Positions 27,596 through 35,839 of a stretch of DNA of 64,000 nucleotides are shown here, piece after piece (the stretch's first letter is position 1; each line of letters starts with the position of its first letter). The DNA lies in NCBI RefSeq assembly GCF_025854275.1, contig NZ_CP107567.1, forward strand, positions 2,356,001-2,420,000. The letters are read 5' to 3'. Origin of the DNA: Streptomyces peucetius (GTDB lineage Bacteria > Actinomycetota > Actinomycetes > Streptomycetales > Streptomycetaceae). Under the pieces are notes generated by a model that ran no database searches, was not told the origin of the DNA, and saw only the letters and a program-made list of their open reading frames with translations. A program made the translations under genes and the position numbers.

Positions 27596-28967
27596 GCGTG
27601 TGTCCGCCCGCGAGGCGATCGCGCTGGTCTGCGACGTCTTCACCGAACAGGAACCGGCCGAGCTGCCCGACACGGGCGACGGGCCGCTCGGCTGGGAGGG
27701 CTACGGCGCGCAGCGGACCCGCGCGTCGCGCCGCACGGGCTCCGCGGAGTCCGTCGTCCACGGCACGGCCACGGTCGGCGGCACCGCGTGCGTGCTGATC
27801 TCCTTCGAGTTCGGCTTCCTCGGCGGCTCCCTGAGCGAACGCGCCGGGGACCGGCTGGAGGCCGCGTACACGCTGGCCCGGGAGCGCCGGCTGCCGCTGG
27901 TCTCACTGATCGCGACGGGCGGCAGCCGGATGCAGGAGGGCATGGTCGCGCTGTCCCAGCTGCAACGGGTGGCGCGCGCGTCCGCGCTGCTGCGCGAGGC
28001 ACGGGTCGGGCACATAGCGGTGCTGCGGGACCCGACCACGGGCGGCGGATGGGCCACCCTCGGCGCGGGCGCGGACGTCATCCTGGCCCTGCCCGGCGCC
28101 CAGGTCGGCTTCGCCGGGTCCCGCGTGCGCCCGGCGGACGCGGACCCGGCGGCGTACACGGCCGAGGGCCAGCTGGCCGCCGGGCAGATCGACGCGATCG
28201 TCCCGCCGGAGGCGCTGCGCGACACGCTGGCGTTCTGGGTGACCGCCCTGGGCGGGGCCGCGGGCTCCGGCGCTGCCGAGGGCTCCGGGCCGGGCGGAAG
28301 CCTGCCACATGCGGTGGCGCCGCCGCGGGCGCTCGGTGCGGGCGGGGCCTGGCCGCAGTGCGGTTGGGATGCCGTATGGCAGGCGCGCGCGGCAGAGCGG
28401 CCGCGGGCCCGGGCGTACCTCGACGACTACTTCACACGGCGTCAGCCGCTGCGCGGTGACCGGTGCGGCGGCCACGACCCGGGGATGCTGTGCGGCGTCG
28501 GCCTCAGGGAGGGCCGGCCCGTGGTGTACGCCGCGCAGTGCGGGACGGCGACGACGCCCGCCGGATACCGTACGGCGGCCCGCGTGGTCCGCCTCGCAGA
28601 CCGGCTGGGGCTGCCCGTGCTGACGCTCGTCGACACGCCAGGCGCCGCGAACGGCGCGGACGCCGAGCGCCACGGCGCGGGCGCCGCCATCGCGGAGCTC
28701 TTCGGGGCCGTCGCCGCCGCACGGACGCCGCTGACCAGCCTGCTCATCGGCGAGGGCGGCTCGGGAGGCGCGCTCGCGCTGGCCGCGCCCGGCAACACCT
28801 GGGCCACGCCGGACAGCTACTTCTCCGTCATCGCGCCCGAGCTCGCCGCCGCGATCCTCAAGCGCTCTCCCGACCAGGTGCCGCACACCGCCGACCAGTT
28901 GCGGCTGCGCCCGCAGGACCTGGTGGAGCTGGGCGTCGTACGCGGCATCGTCGAAGCCGCCGGCTAG
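27588..28967 (+). CDS. Fused acyl-CoA carboxylase carboxyltransferase (AccD/AccA-like)
   Basis: 459 residues containing both carboxyltransferase halves. The N-terminal crotonase-type half has SFEFGFLGGSLSERAGDRLEAAYTLARER and GGSRMQEGM. The C-terminal half has RLADRLGLPVLTLVDTPGAANG, GEGGSGGALALA and the end RLRPQDLVELGVVRGIV. The beta subunit's zinc finger is missing. It overlaps matB by 8 bp, so the two are translationally coupled. Known Streptomyces acyl-CoA carboxylases use separate AccB/PccB-type beta subunits, so this fused protein is a side system. It may act in the reverse (decarboxylase) direction or on a special substrate. Confidence 0.8.
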   Translation: MAERVSAREAIALVCDVFTEQEPAELPDTGDGPLGWEGYGAQRTRASRRTGSAESVVHGTATVGGTACVLISFEFGFLGGSLSERAGDRLEAAYTLARERRLPLVSLIATGGSRMQEGMVALSQLQRVARASALLREARVGHIAVLRDPTTGGGWATLGAGADVILALPGAQVGFAGSRVRPADADPAAYTAEGQLAAGQIDAIVPPEALRDTLAFWVTALGGAAGSGAAEGSGPGGSLPHAVAPPRALGAGGAWPQCGWDAVWQARAAERPRARAYLDDYFTRRQPLRGDRCGGHDPGMLCGVGLREGRPVVYAAQCGTATTPAGYRTAARVVRLADRLGLPVLTLVDTPGAANGADAERHGAGAAIAELFGAVAAARTPLTSLLIGEGGSGGALALAAPGNTWATPDSYFSVIAPELAAAILKRSPDQVPHTADQLRLRPQDLVELGVVRGIVEAAG

Positions 28968-28976
28968 GACACGGAC

Positions 28977-29010
28977 GAGGCCCGGTTCGGCGCGCGCCGT
29001 ACCGGGCCTC
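28977..29010. terminator. Terminator after the matB operon
   Basis: GAGGCCCGGT pairs perfectly with ACCGGGCCTC around a 14-nt loop that can itself fold (GGCGCGCGCC), 9 bp after the stop, followed by CCCTTT. It also faces the convergent S8 pseudogene, so it may be bidirectional. Confidence 0.8.
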
Positions 29011-29025
29011 CCCTTTGCCGGCGGG

Positions 29026-29619
29026 CTACTTCACACCCACCGCACGGATGATTTTCTGCGTGACCGAACCGCTCTTGTCGTCCTTCGCGGAGGCCCGGGC
29101 CGAGAGGTACCGCGCGTCGGCGGGGACACGTACCGTGCCCTCCCAGGCGGCGGACTTCCCGCGCACACCGTCAAGCGCCACGGCCGTCCACGTCGCGCCG
29201 TCGTCGAACGAGACCTCCAGCGTCCCGCCGCCGATCCGGCCGGTGTCCGCCGCGGCCTCGATGTACTCGTACGCGGCAGCCACGGCGAGGAGTTCCTCGG
29301 TCTCGGCTTCCTCACCGACCCGGAGATCACGCTCGACCGGGACCGCGAGATCACCCTCGACGGGCGCGGACTGCGCGAGGTCAAGGCCACCGTCTTCGTG
29401 ACCGGCTCGTTCTCCTCGCACGGGTGACGGTCACCTTGTCGCCGGTGACGAGGGTGATGGTGTGCGCGGCCCGAGCGGTGCGGGCGGCGGTGGTGCCCGC
29501 CGCGGCGGGCGCCGGATCGCGGTCCGCGCCGACGGCGACGGCCTGTCCGGCCGGGAGCAGTACGAGCGACAGCCCGGCGGCCGCCAGCCGGACCTGCGTC
29601 TCACGGGTGCTCTGGTCAT
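29026..29619 (-). pseudogene. S8 (subtilisin-like) peptidase pseudogene with an inverted internal segment
   Basis: Three pieces of one secreted protease appear to be scrambled. On the minus strand, 29421-29619 encode a frameshifted signal peptide (RLAAAGLSLVLLPAG) and HTITLVTGDKVTVT, a usual start of the Streptomyces S8 propeptide. On the minus strand, 29026-29278 encode the C-terminal domain (GGGTLEVSFDDGATWT, then SAKDDKSGSVTQKIIRA). Between them, 29279-29426 reads sensibly only on the plus strand (LGFLTDPEITLDRDREITLDG), a piece of the same family. The catalytic domain is absent. Internal deletion plus inversion is the simplest explanation. Confidence 0.6.
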
Positions 29620-29780
29620 GGATGCCTCTCCTCGGGGCGCCCGGTGGAAGGGTGGCTCCGGACGCTGCGACGAGTCTCGGGGCGACCGGGCCGCTTGGGC
29701 ACCGGAGTTGCCTGGCGGGTAGGTGCCATGGCGGCCAACCGCCGGTGGCCCGCCCACTGCCGGGAAGCGCCCGGCCGCCG

Positions 29781-29847
29781 CGCCTGGCGTGCGGCGGGGT
29801 GCCGGGACGCCTGGCGTGCGGCGGGGTGCCGGGACGCCTAGCGTGCC
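29781..29847. repeat. 27-bp tandem repeat, about 2.5 copies
   Basis: Two identical 27-bp units (29781-29807, 29808-29834; each begins CGCCTGGCGTGCGGCGGGG) and a 13-bp partial third with one mismatch. They lie 36 bp upstream of the VOC start, in its promoter region. Function, if any, unknown. Confidence 0.85.
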
Positions 29848-29882
29848 AAGGAGAGACCGACGGGCAAGGAGGCTGGGAGACG

Positions 29883-30671
29883 ATGGCAGCGCACCCCGAA
29901 GGCACGCCCTGCTGGGCCGATGCGATGTTCCCTGACGTGGAGGCCGCGAAGCGGTTCTACGGCGAGCTGCTCGGCTGGACGTTCGACGAGGGGTCGCCGG
30001 AGTTCGGCGGCTACACGCAGGCGTTCTCCGGCGACCGGGCCGTGGCGGCGCTCGTGCCGCGGATGCCGGAGACCGGCGGGCCGCCGGCCTGGAACCTGTA
30101 CCTCGCCTCCGCCGACGTCGCGGCCACCGCCGGGCGGATCCAGGACAACGGCGGCGCCCTGCTGATGGATCCGATGCCGGTCGGCTCCTTCGGCACCATG
30201 GTCACGGCGGAGGACCCCAGCGGGGTGTTCTTCAGTGTGTGGCAGCCCGGCAGTCACGCCGGTTTCGGCACGACCGGCGGGCCCGGTGCGTACTGCTGGG
30301 CGGAGGTCACCACCCGGGATGTGGAGAGGGCCGACCACTTCTTCCCGGCGGTCTTCGGTTACGAGACGAAGCGGATGCGGAACGAGTCGGCGGACTTCAG
30401 CCTGTGGCAGCTCGGCGGCGAGCCGGTCGCGGGCCGGCTGCGCATGACGGAGGACTTCCCGCCCGACGTCCATCCGTACGTGAATCTCTACTTCGGTGTC
30501 GAGGACTGCGACGCGGCGATCGCCACGGTCACCAGGCTGGGCGGCACCGTGCGACGGGGTCCGCTGGACAGCCCCTTCGGGCGGTACGCGTCGGTCGTGG
30601 ACCCGCAGGGCGCCGCGTTCTCCGTCATCGACCCCGCCACGACCGTCGGTGAGCCGCCCGAGTTCACCTGA
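29883..30671 (+). CDS. Two-domain VOC-family protein
   Basis: 262 residues from the ATG at 29883. Two glyoxalase-like halves: residues 8-125 (PCWADAMFPDVEAAKRFYGELLGWTF, ending AEDPSGVFFSVWQPG) and 136-252 (YCWAEVTTRDVERADHFFPAVFGY, ending VVDPQGAAFSVIDP). This duplicated layout is typical of Streptomyces 27-kDa antigen-like or hydrolase-annotated VOC proteins. The substrate is unknown. Its 3' end overlaps the convergent next gene by 8 bp. Confidence 0.85.
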   Translation: MAAHPEGTPCWADAMFPDVEAAKRFYGELLGWTFDEGSPEFGGYTQAFSGDRAVAALVPRMPETGGPPAWNLYLASADVAATAGRIQDNGGALLMDPMPVGSFGTMVTAEDPSGVFFSVWQPGSHAGFGTTGGPGAYCWAEVTTRDVERADHFFPAVFGYETKRMRNESADFSLWQLGGEPVAGRLRMTEDFPPDVHPYVNLYFGVEDCDAAIATVTRLGGTVRRGPLDSPFGRYASVVDPQGAAFSVIDPATTVGEPPEFT

Positions 30672-32658
30672 CCGGCCCTGCCGGCCCCACCGGAACCGGA
30701 CGGTGCTCCTGGGCGGCGGGCTTTTCGGGCGCGCCGACCAGGGTCCGGCTCACGACGGCGGTCACCACGGGCGGACGGCTGTGCTGGGCGCCGGGGCCGG
30801 GGCCGGGTGGCGTGTCGTCGGCCCGGCGCGGACTGGCCTCGACCGCGTCCGGTGTCGCGTCCGGCCTCGCATCCGGCCTCGCGTCCCGTGTGGCGCCGGG
30901 AAAGTCCCGGCCGCCGGCGCCGGGGGCGTCCGGCCGCTCGGGGCAGGTCTCCGGAACACAGTCGTCCGCCCCCGCGGGCGGGACGTTGACCTCTTCCGCG
31001 TAGGGCTCTGTGCCGTGGGCGCCCGACTGCTGCTGCGGACCCCTGGGTGCGGTGTCCGTCTGCCAGACCTGGGCGGGTGATTCGTCGCGGATCTTGACCA
31101 CCACGGAGGTGCCCGGCCCGGGCGACACCGGCACCAGGGCGAGCCGGTCGTCCCAGCGCGGGATCACCTGCCCCTGGATGGTCAGGTCGTAGCGGACGTC
31201 CACGGCGTCGGGAGCGCTGCGGATCGTGCAGCCGTCCAGGACAACGATGCCGTCGAGCTCGTGGGAGTTCAGGCAGAGGGTGGGCGCGGCGGAGCTGCGG
31301 AGCCGCCCGTCGGTCTCGTACACCCACTGCTGGCCGGGCGCCGACGAGCAGGCCGCCAGGGTCACTTCGGAGCCGGCCGCCGGCTCGGGGTCGGCAAGGT
31401 CGAGACAGAGGCCGGCCTCGACGTTGCGGAGCCGGGTGGTCAGCGGCCCGGCCGGGACGTTGGCCGAGGTGGCGGACGGGGCGGGCGCGGACGGCGAGGG
31501 TGCGGGTGTCCCGGCGCCGGAGGCGGGAGGCGCGGTGCCCGTGACGGCGCCGCTGGGCACGACCCGGCCTGCGTGGTCGTCGTCCTCGGGCCAGAGGGCC
31601 GACGCGAGGGTGATGACGAGAAGTCCGGTCACGGCCACCGCGGCGCCGACGGCGAGGGCTCCGGGTGCGACGCCGACCGCCGCCATCCGCCTGCCCCGCA
31701 GGGCGAGGCCGCGCAGAGTGCGGGGTCCGGTGCCGCGTGAATGTCGGCCGCCGCCGCGGAGGCTCACGGCCCCGCTCCCTGCCCCCGCCGGGGCCGCGGC
31801 CCCGCCCTGGGCGCGGGCCTTGCGCCGCCGCCCCGGGCGCGAGCCGAGGTACTGCTCGGCCGCACCGCCGAGCAGCGCCTCCGCGAGCAGCACGGCGAGC
31901 CGCCCGTCGGTCTGCCGGAGCTGGTCGGCGGTGTACCGGCAGTACGCGCACTCGGAGAGATGCACCTGGATGTCCGGGATCAGCGCTCCGCCGCGGCGCA
32001 GCGAGATGTCGAGGAGGCGGTTGTAGTGCCGGCACTCCGCGGTCGGGGCGTACTCCCGGTGGACGCGTACGCAGGTCTGCCGGAACTGTTCGCGCGCCTG
32101 ATCGAGTTGGCCGGAGGCGGTAAGGGGATCAATACCCAGCAAACCAGACGGTATGGATATACCTTCGGCCTCGACCTCGGCATGCCAGAGCAGAACCTGG
32201 GCGGTCATCGGCATTGCGTGAAAAGCACGCGACACCAACTGCCTATTCTCCTGAGGCCCTTCCGGATTGACGAGACCGGTCACCACGGCCGCGACCCGCT
32301 GGTCTCCCGTCCACGCCTTGGCGATATGACGGACGGTCACCAGGAGAAGGGGCCGCAGGGCGCCGACGGCGCCGTTGCGCGCCAGATTCTCGAGCAGTTG
32401 CGCGAAAGCGGCGGTGGTCATCATGGAAGCAGTTTTGTTCGAGGCCGCGCATATCGCGGCATAGTCGAACACGGACTGCCAGTGCCGGGCGAGCAGCGTG
32501 GCCACAGGCTGGACTTCCTGGGCCCCGCCACCGGCCTGCACAGCGGCGGCGAGGTCCCCGTCGGACACACCGGCGGCGCGGCCGGGCCGGGAGGAGGGGG
32601 AGGGGGAGGGGGAGGATCCTGGCGTGCGCGGATGTTGCATCGACGTCTTTCCATCCAT
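30664..32658 (-). CDS. Sigma-like/zinc-finger membrane protein with ricin-type lectin domain
   Basis: 664 residues. Residues about 35-230 resemble an ECF-like sigma protein (LARHWQSVFDYAAICAAS, then SRAFHAMPMTAQVLLWHAEVEAEG). An anti-sigma type zinc finger follows (HLSECAYCRYTADQLR, HxxxCxxC). One membrane helix lies near residues 327-350 (AVGAAVAVTGLLVITLASAL). The outer part has a Pro/Ser linker and a ricin B-type beta-trefoil (LCLDLADPEPAAGSEVTLAAC, then QQWVYETDGRLRS), ending in a long disordered tail. It may couple carbohydrate binding outside to a regulator inside. The alternative start is Met7. Confidence 0.75.
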   Translation of the reverse strand: MDGKTSMQHPRTPGSSPSPSPSSRPGRAAGVSDGDLAAAVQAGGGAQEVQPVATLLARHWQSVFDYAAICAASNKTASMMTTAAFAQLLENLARNGAVGALRPLLLVTVRHIAKAWTGDQRVAAVVTGLVNPEGPQENRQLVSRAFHAMPMTAQVLLWHAEVEAEGISIPSGLLGIDPLTASGQLDQAREQFRQTCVRVHREYAPTAECRHYNRLLDISLRRGGALIPDIQVHLSECAYCRYTADQLRQTDGRLAVLLAEALLGGAAEQYLGSRPGRRRKARAQGGAAAPAGAGSGAVSLRGGGRHSRGTGPRTLRGLALRGRRMAAVGVAPGALAVGAAVAVTGLLVITLASALWPEDDDHAGRVVPSGAVTGTAPPASGAGTPAPSPSAPAPSATSANVPAGPLTTRLRNVEAGLCLDLADPEPAAGSEVTLAACSSAPGQQWVYETDGRLRSSAAPTLCLNSHELDGIVVLDGCTIRSAPDAVDVRYDLTIQGQVIPRWDDRLALVPVSPGPGTSVVVKIRDESPAQVWQTDTAPRGPQQQSGAHGTEPYAEEVNVPPAGADDCVPETCPERPDAPGAGGRDFPGATRDARPDARPDATPDAVEASPRRADDTPPGPGPGAQHSRPPVVTAVVSRTLVGAPEKPAAQEHRPVPVGPAGPVR

Positions 32659-33072
32659 GGCAAAGCGGTGGGGGGTTGCGGTGTGCGGTCGAAAGGAGTG
32701 CGCCAGGGTTGGTACATACCTTCGAGCAAGCGGTTCGACGCTCTTTTGGAGTTGACCACCGCAGAAGAATTCGAACGGTTGATCCGGGCAGTGCCTGTTC
32801 GGTCGAGTGGGGGCTTACCCTTGCACAACTCGCCTGCCAGTAACAAGAGTTCCGGAACTCCGACCATTCGCCGACGCACCGGTCAAGACATCTTCCGGGC
32901 GGGGACACCGCTTTCTGGAACTTGAGTAAGTACAACAATGCAGAAGCATTGTGACGCCCCTGGTTGACGAAGCCGCCGCACACGTCCGACCACGGCTGCG
33001 TGTGGGGCACCGGCGAGCAAGCCCCGGGCATTTACGCTGCGGGAACCGGTCCCCGAACAAAAGGATCAGAAC
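32659..33072. other. Intergenic region with a small hairpin
   Basis: 414 bp without a convincing gene. It is less GC-biased than its neighbours and contains a perfect 7-bp-stem hairpin, ACAATGC-AGAA-GCATTGT (32935-32952), and the palindrome GTTCCGGAAC (32849-32858). It should hold the promoters of the divergent ricin-domain gene and the PhnB-like gene. Confidence 0.4.
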
Positions 33073-33167
33073 ATGCCATCTCGCCTCAACCCCTACATCA
33101 GCTTCGACGGCAATGCCCGGGAGGCCATGGAGTTCTACAAGAGCGTCCTCGGCGGCAGCCTGCGACT

Positions 33168-34062
33168 GAACGCTTCTCATCCTGTGGTTCGCGGGTGATG
33201 ACGGCTGGCGGTCGGGGGCCGTAACGCGGCAGGGCTCCTGGTCGTTTCGGCTGGTGATCTCACTCGCCAACGTCTCGACACAGGAGCCCTGTTGGTCCCG
33301 CATCGTGCCATGCTCGACGTCCCGCACGAGGTCGTGGAGCACGTTTCCTGGCTCATCTACGCCCGAAGGTGTGAGCTGAACTCCCGCTGGCGCAGGCTGG
33401 GCTGCTTCCGGCAGGCCCTGCTTGTCCTGGTGCACCTGCGCAAGAACGAGACTCTGGCCCAGGTCGCAGCGGGGTTCGGCGTCTCCACCGCGACCGCCGG
33501 CCGCTACGTGAGCGAAACGGTCGACATCCTCGCCGAGCGCGCCCCGAGCCTGCACGAGGCCCTGCGCGAGTTGCCGCCGGAGGGGTTCGTCATCCTCGAC
33601 GGCACCCTGATCGCCACCGACCGCATCGCGGCGGACGAGCCGTACTACTCGATGAAGCACCGCCGTCACGGGATGAACGTGCAGGTCGTGGCCGCGCCGG
33701 ACGGGACACCGCTGTGGTTCTCGCGAGCGTTGCCCGGCCGCACGCACGACCTGACCGCAGCCCGCGCACACGGTGTGATCCAAGCCTGTCTGTCCCGTCA
33801 GCTCCTCGTCCTTGCCGACCGGGCCTACCGCGGAGCCGGAGCCACCGTCCGCACCCCCTACTACGGCCGAGACCTTCCCGAGAAGTACGCCCAGTTCAAC
33901 CGGGACCACGCCCGGCTGCGGGCGCCGGGCGAACGTGCCTTTGCGCGCCTCAAGCAATGGCGGATCCTCCGCAAAGCCCGCTGCAGCACCAACCGCATCG
34001 GCCGCACGGTCGCCGCCGTTCACGCCATCGAGATCGCCTGGAGCTCAGGATGAGAAGCGTTC
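33168..34062 (+). mobile_element. IS5-superfamily insertion sequence in the PhnB-like gene
   Basis: 895 bp with perfect 17-bp terminal inverted repeats GAACGCTTCTCATCCTG (33168-33184) and its complement (34046-34062). It is flanked by a 3-bp direct repeat ACT (33165-33167 and 34063-34065). The transposase stop codon falls inside the right repeat. Short target duplication and one DDE ORF fit the IS5 superfamily. Confidence 0.92.
33292..34053 (+). CDS. IS5-superfamily DDE transposase
   Basis: 253 residues from TTG at 33292 (AGGAG at 33282-33286). ATG at 33310 is possible. An N-terminal helix-turn-helix (LAQVAAGFGVSTATAGRYVSE) precedes a DDE_Tnp_4 nuclease: FVILDGTLIATDR (first Asp), LLVLADRAYRGAG (second Asp) and ERAFARLKQWRILRKARCS (Glu and the R/K signature). 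All three acidic residues are present, so it is probably functional. Confidence 0.92.
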   Translation: MVPHRAMLDVPHEVVEHVSWLIYARRCELNSRWRRLGCFRQALLVLVHLRKNETLAQVAAGFGVSTATAGRYVSETVDILAERAPSLHEALRELPPEGFVILDGTLIATDRIAADEPYYSMKHRRHGMNVQVVAAPDGTPLWFSRALPGRTHDLTAARAHGVIQACLSRQLLVLADRAYRGAGATVRTPYYGRDLPEKYAQFNRDHARLRAPGERAFARLKQWRILRKARCSTNRIGRTVAAVHAIEIAWSSG

Positions 34063-34384
34063 ACTGAACACCTTCGGCGAATTCGGCGGGCAGGAGCCCG
34101 GCGAGGCGGACAAGATCATGCACAGCATGCTCGAGACCGACCGCGGCTTCACCCTGATGGGAGCCGACACCCCGCCCGGCATGGAGTACAAGCCCGGCAA
34201 CAACTTCGCCGTCAGCCTCAGCGGCGAGGACGCCGCCGAGCTCCGCGGCTACTGGGAGAAGCTCTCGGCCGACGGCACGGTGGACGTCCCGCTGGAGAAG
34301 CAGATGTGGGGCGACACGTTCGGCATGTGCGTGGACCGGTTCGGTGTCTCCTGGATGGTCAACATCAGCGAGACCCAGCCCTGA

Positions 34385-34946
34385 GCCGGCCGCCCGTCGG
34401 CCGGGACCGCCCCGCGCACGCCCGGCCGGCGGCCTCCTTCACGACTCGGTCACCCCGCCCGGCGGCATTCACACGAATGCGCCACGATTTCCGACCCGGC
34501 CATTCGGGAGAACCGATTGGCGAATTTCCCGCCCACCGCCCAGGAGACCTGTCACCGGCGTCGCCGACCACGCCTTCCGTCCCGGCGACACGGCCGCCCG
34601 CCCCGCCGCCTCGCCCCGGTGGGCGCGACGACCTCCCTGTCTCCTTGTCCCGCACGGCCTGCGATTTCCGTGGGCCGCCCGCCCCGGCGTGCTCTCGAGA
34701 GCCGGGCCGTGCGGCATGCCCCGCCCCGACCACGAACGCCGCCCGCTGACCGGCCGCCGGCTCCTGCGCCGTCTTCCGGGCCGCCCCGCGACGGCGGCCC
34801 TCGGCGGGACGGTCCCGCGGTCCCTCCCGCGGTGGTACTCATGGGTGTACGCCCCGGCCATGCCGCCGCGCCCCTCGCCGTCGCTTGCCCCCACCGTCCC
34901 CGACCGTCCCTCCCCGTCCCCGAACGAACGCAGCGGAGCCGTCCCC
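34385..34946. other. Intergenic stretch without a supported gene
   Basis: About 560 bp. Open frames exist on both strands but are Pro/Arg/Ala-rich shadows with no family features. I see no repeats, tRNA or hairpin of note apart from the Shine-Dalgarno before the next gene. Confidence 0.4.
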
Positions 34947-35639
34947 GTGGCCACCGTCCACCGCCTCACCCACCCACCGCCCGGGCACCTGCTCCCCCCG
35001 GACCGGATCTGGTACGCGTCGTACGGCTCGAACATGGACGCCGCCCGCCTGCGGTACTACCTGCGCGGCGGCAGACCGCCCGGCGCCGCGCGGACCTACC
35101 CCGGCTGCCGCGACCGGCGCCCGCCGCTGCGCTCGGAGGCGATCGAGTTCCCGGGCCGTTTGTACTTCGCCACCGAGTCGCCCGTCTGGCGCGGCGGCCG
35201 GGCCTTCTACGACTGGGCCGCCGACGGCAGCGTCTGGGGACGGGCCCACCTCATCACTGCCGGGCAGTTCTCCGACATCGCCACCCAGGAGATGTACGAA
35301 GCCCCGGGAGCGGACCTCGACTTCACCGAGGTACTCGCCGACGGCAGGTCGGTGCTCGGCCCGGGCCGCTACGAGACCCTGGTGCTCCTCGGACATCTCG
35401 ACGACGTGCCGGTGCTCACGTTCACCGCGCCGTGGCATCTGACGGAGGTGCCCTTGACCAGGCCTTCGGGCCCGTACCTGCTGTATCTGGCCCGAGGACT
35501 GCTCACGGACGGAGTCCGGGACGCCGCCGCCGTGGCGCTCTATCTCTCGCGCTGCCCCGGTGCCGCCGACGCCTGGTCGCTCGACGAGCTCGCCGGCTTG
35601 ATCGCGGAGCTCGGACCGGGCCCCGCACGGAGTAGCTGA
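34947..35639 (+). CDS. Gamma-glutamylcyclotransferase-fold protein (YGSN motif)
   Basis: 230 residues from the GTG at 34947, preceded by GCGGAG. ATG at 34860 would add a Pro/Ser-rich leader that looks non-coding. Residues about 22-30 are WYASYGSNM, the substrate-binding loop of the GGCT/AIG2 fold. AFYDWAADGSVWGRAHLITAGQF matches the strand carrying the catalytic region. Proteins like this are often labelled histone deacetylase in Streptomyces, but no deacetylase motif is present. The substrate is unknown. Confidence 0.7.
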   Translation: MATVHRLTHPPPGHLLPPDRIWYASYGSNMDAARLRYYLRGGRPPGAARTYPGCRDRRPPLRSEAIEFPGRLYFATESPVWRGGRAFYDWAADGSVWGRAHLITAGQFSDIATQEMYEAPGADLDFTEVLADGRSVLGPGRYETLVLLGHLDDVPVLTFTAPWHLTEVPLTRPSGPYLLYLARGLLTDGVRDAAAVALYLSRCPGAADAWSLDELAGLIAELGPGPARSS

Positions 35640-35839
35640 TCGCACCGCCTGTCCGCCGCATCGGCCTCGTTGAGCAGCCGGCCGAGGTCGGCGTCCTGGG
35701 CGGCACACCCGGCGGCACGCCGGCCGCCCCAGCTCGCCGAGCAACTCCTCGACGCGCGGCAGCCCGTCGGCCGGTGAGCCTGCCGAGCCGGCGCAGCCCC
35801 CGTACGAGAGGCGGGACCCAGCCGGTTCGGCCAGTGCTT

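Larger units (their letters stand above)
33073..34384 (+). pseudogene. PhnB-like VOC protein gene, split by an IS insertion
   Basis: The 5' part (33073-33167) encodes MPSRLNPYISFDGNAREAME and on to GGSLRLN. The 3' part (34066-34384) resumes at TFGEFGGQEPGEADKIMHS and runs to MVNISETQP. Removing the IS and one copy of the 3-bp duplication restores an uninterrupted 137-residue frame with the PhnB/YdhR-like VOC fold (WGDTFGMCVDRFGVSWMV). Nothing else in the gene is damaged, so the insertion is recent. Confidence 0.9.

Noticed and set aside
29781..29847. Short CRISPR array
   Set aside because: The 27-bp units are directly adjacent with no spacer between them.
34947..35639. Histone deacetylase, the label often given to such proteins in Streptomyces
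   Set aside because: No deacetylase HH/DxH metal motifs. The YASYGSN loop indicates the gamma-glutamylcyclotransferase fold.
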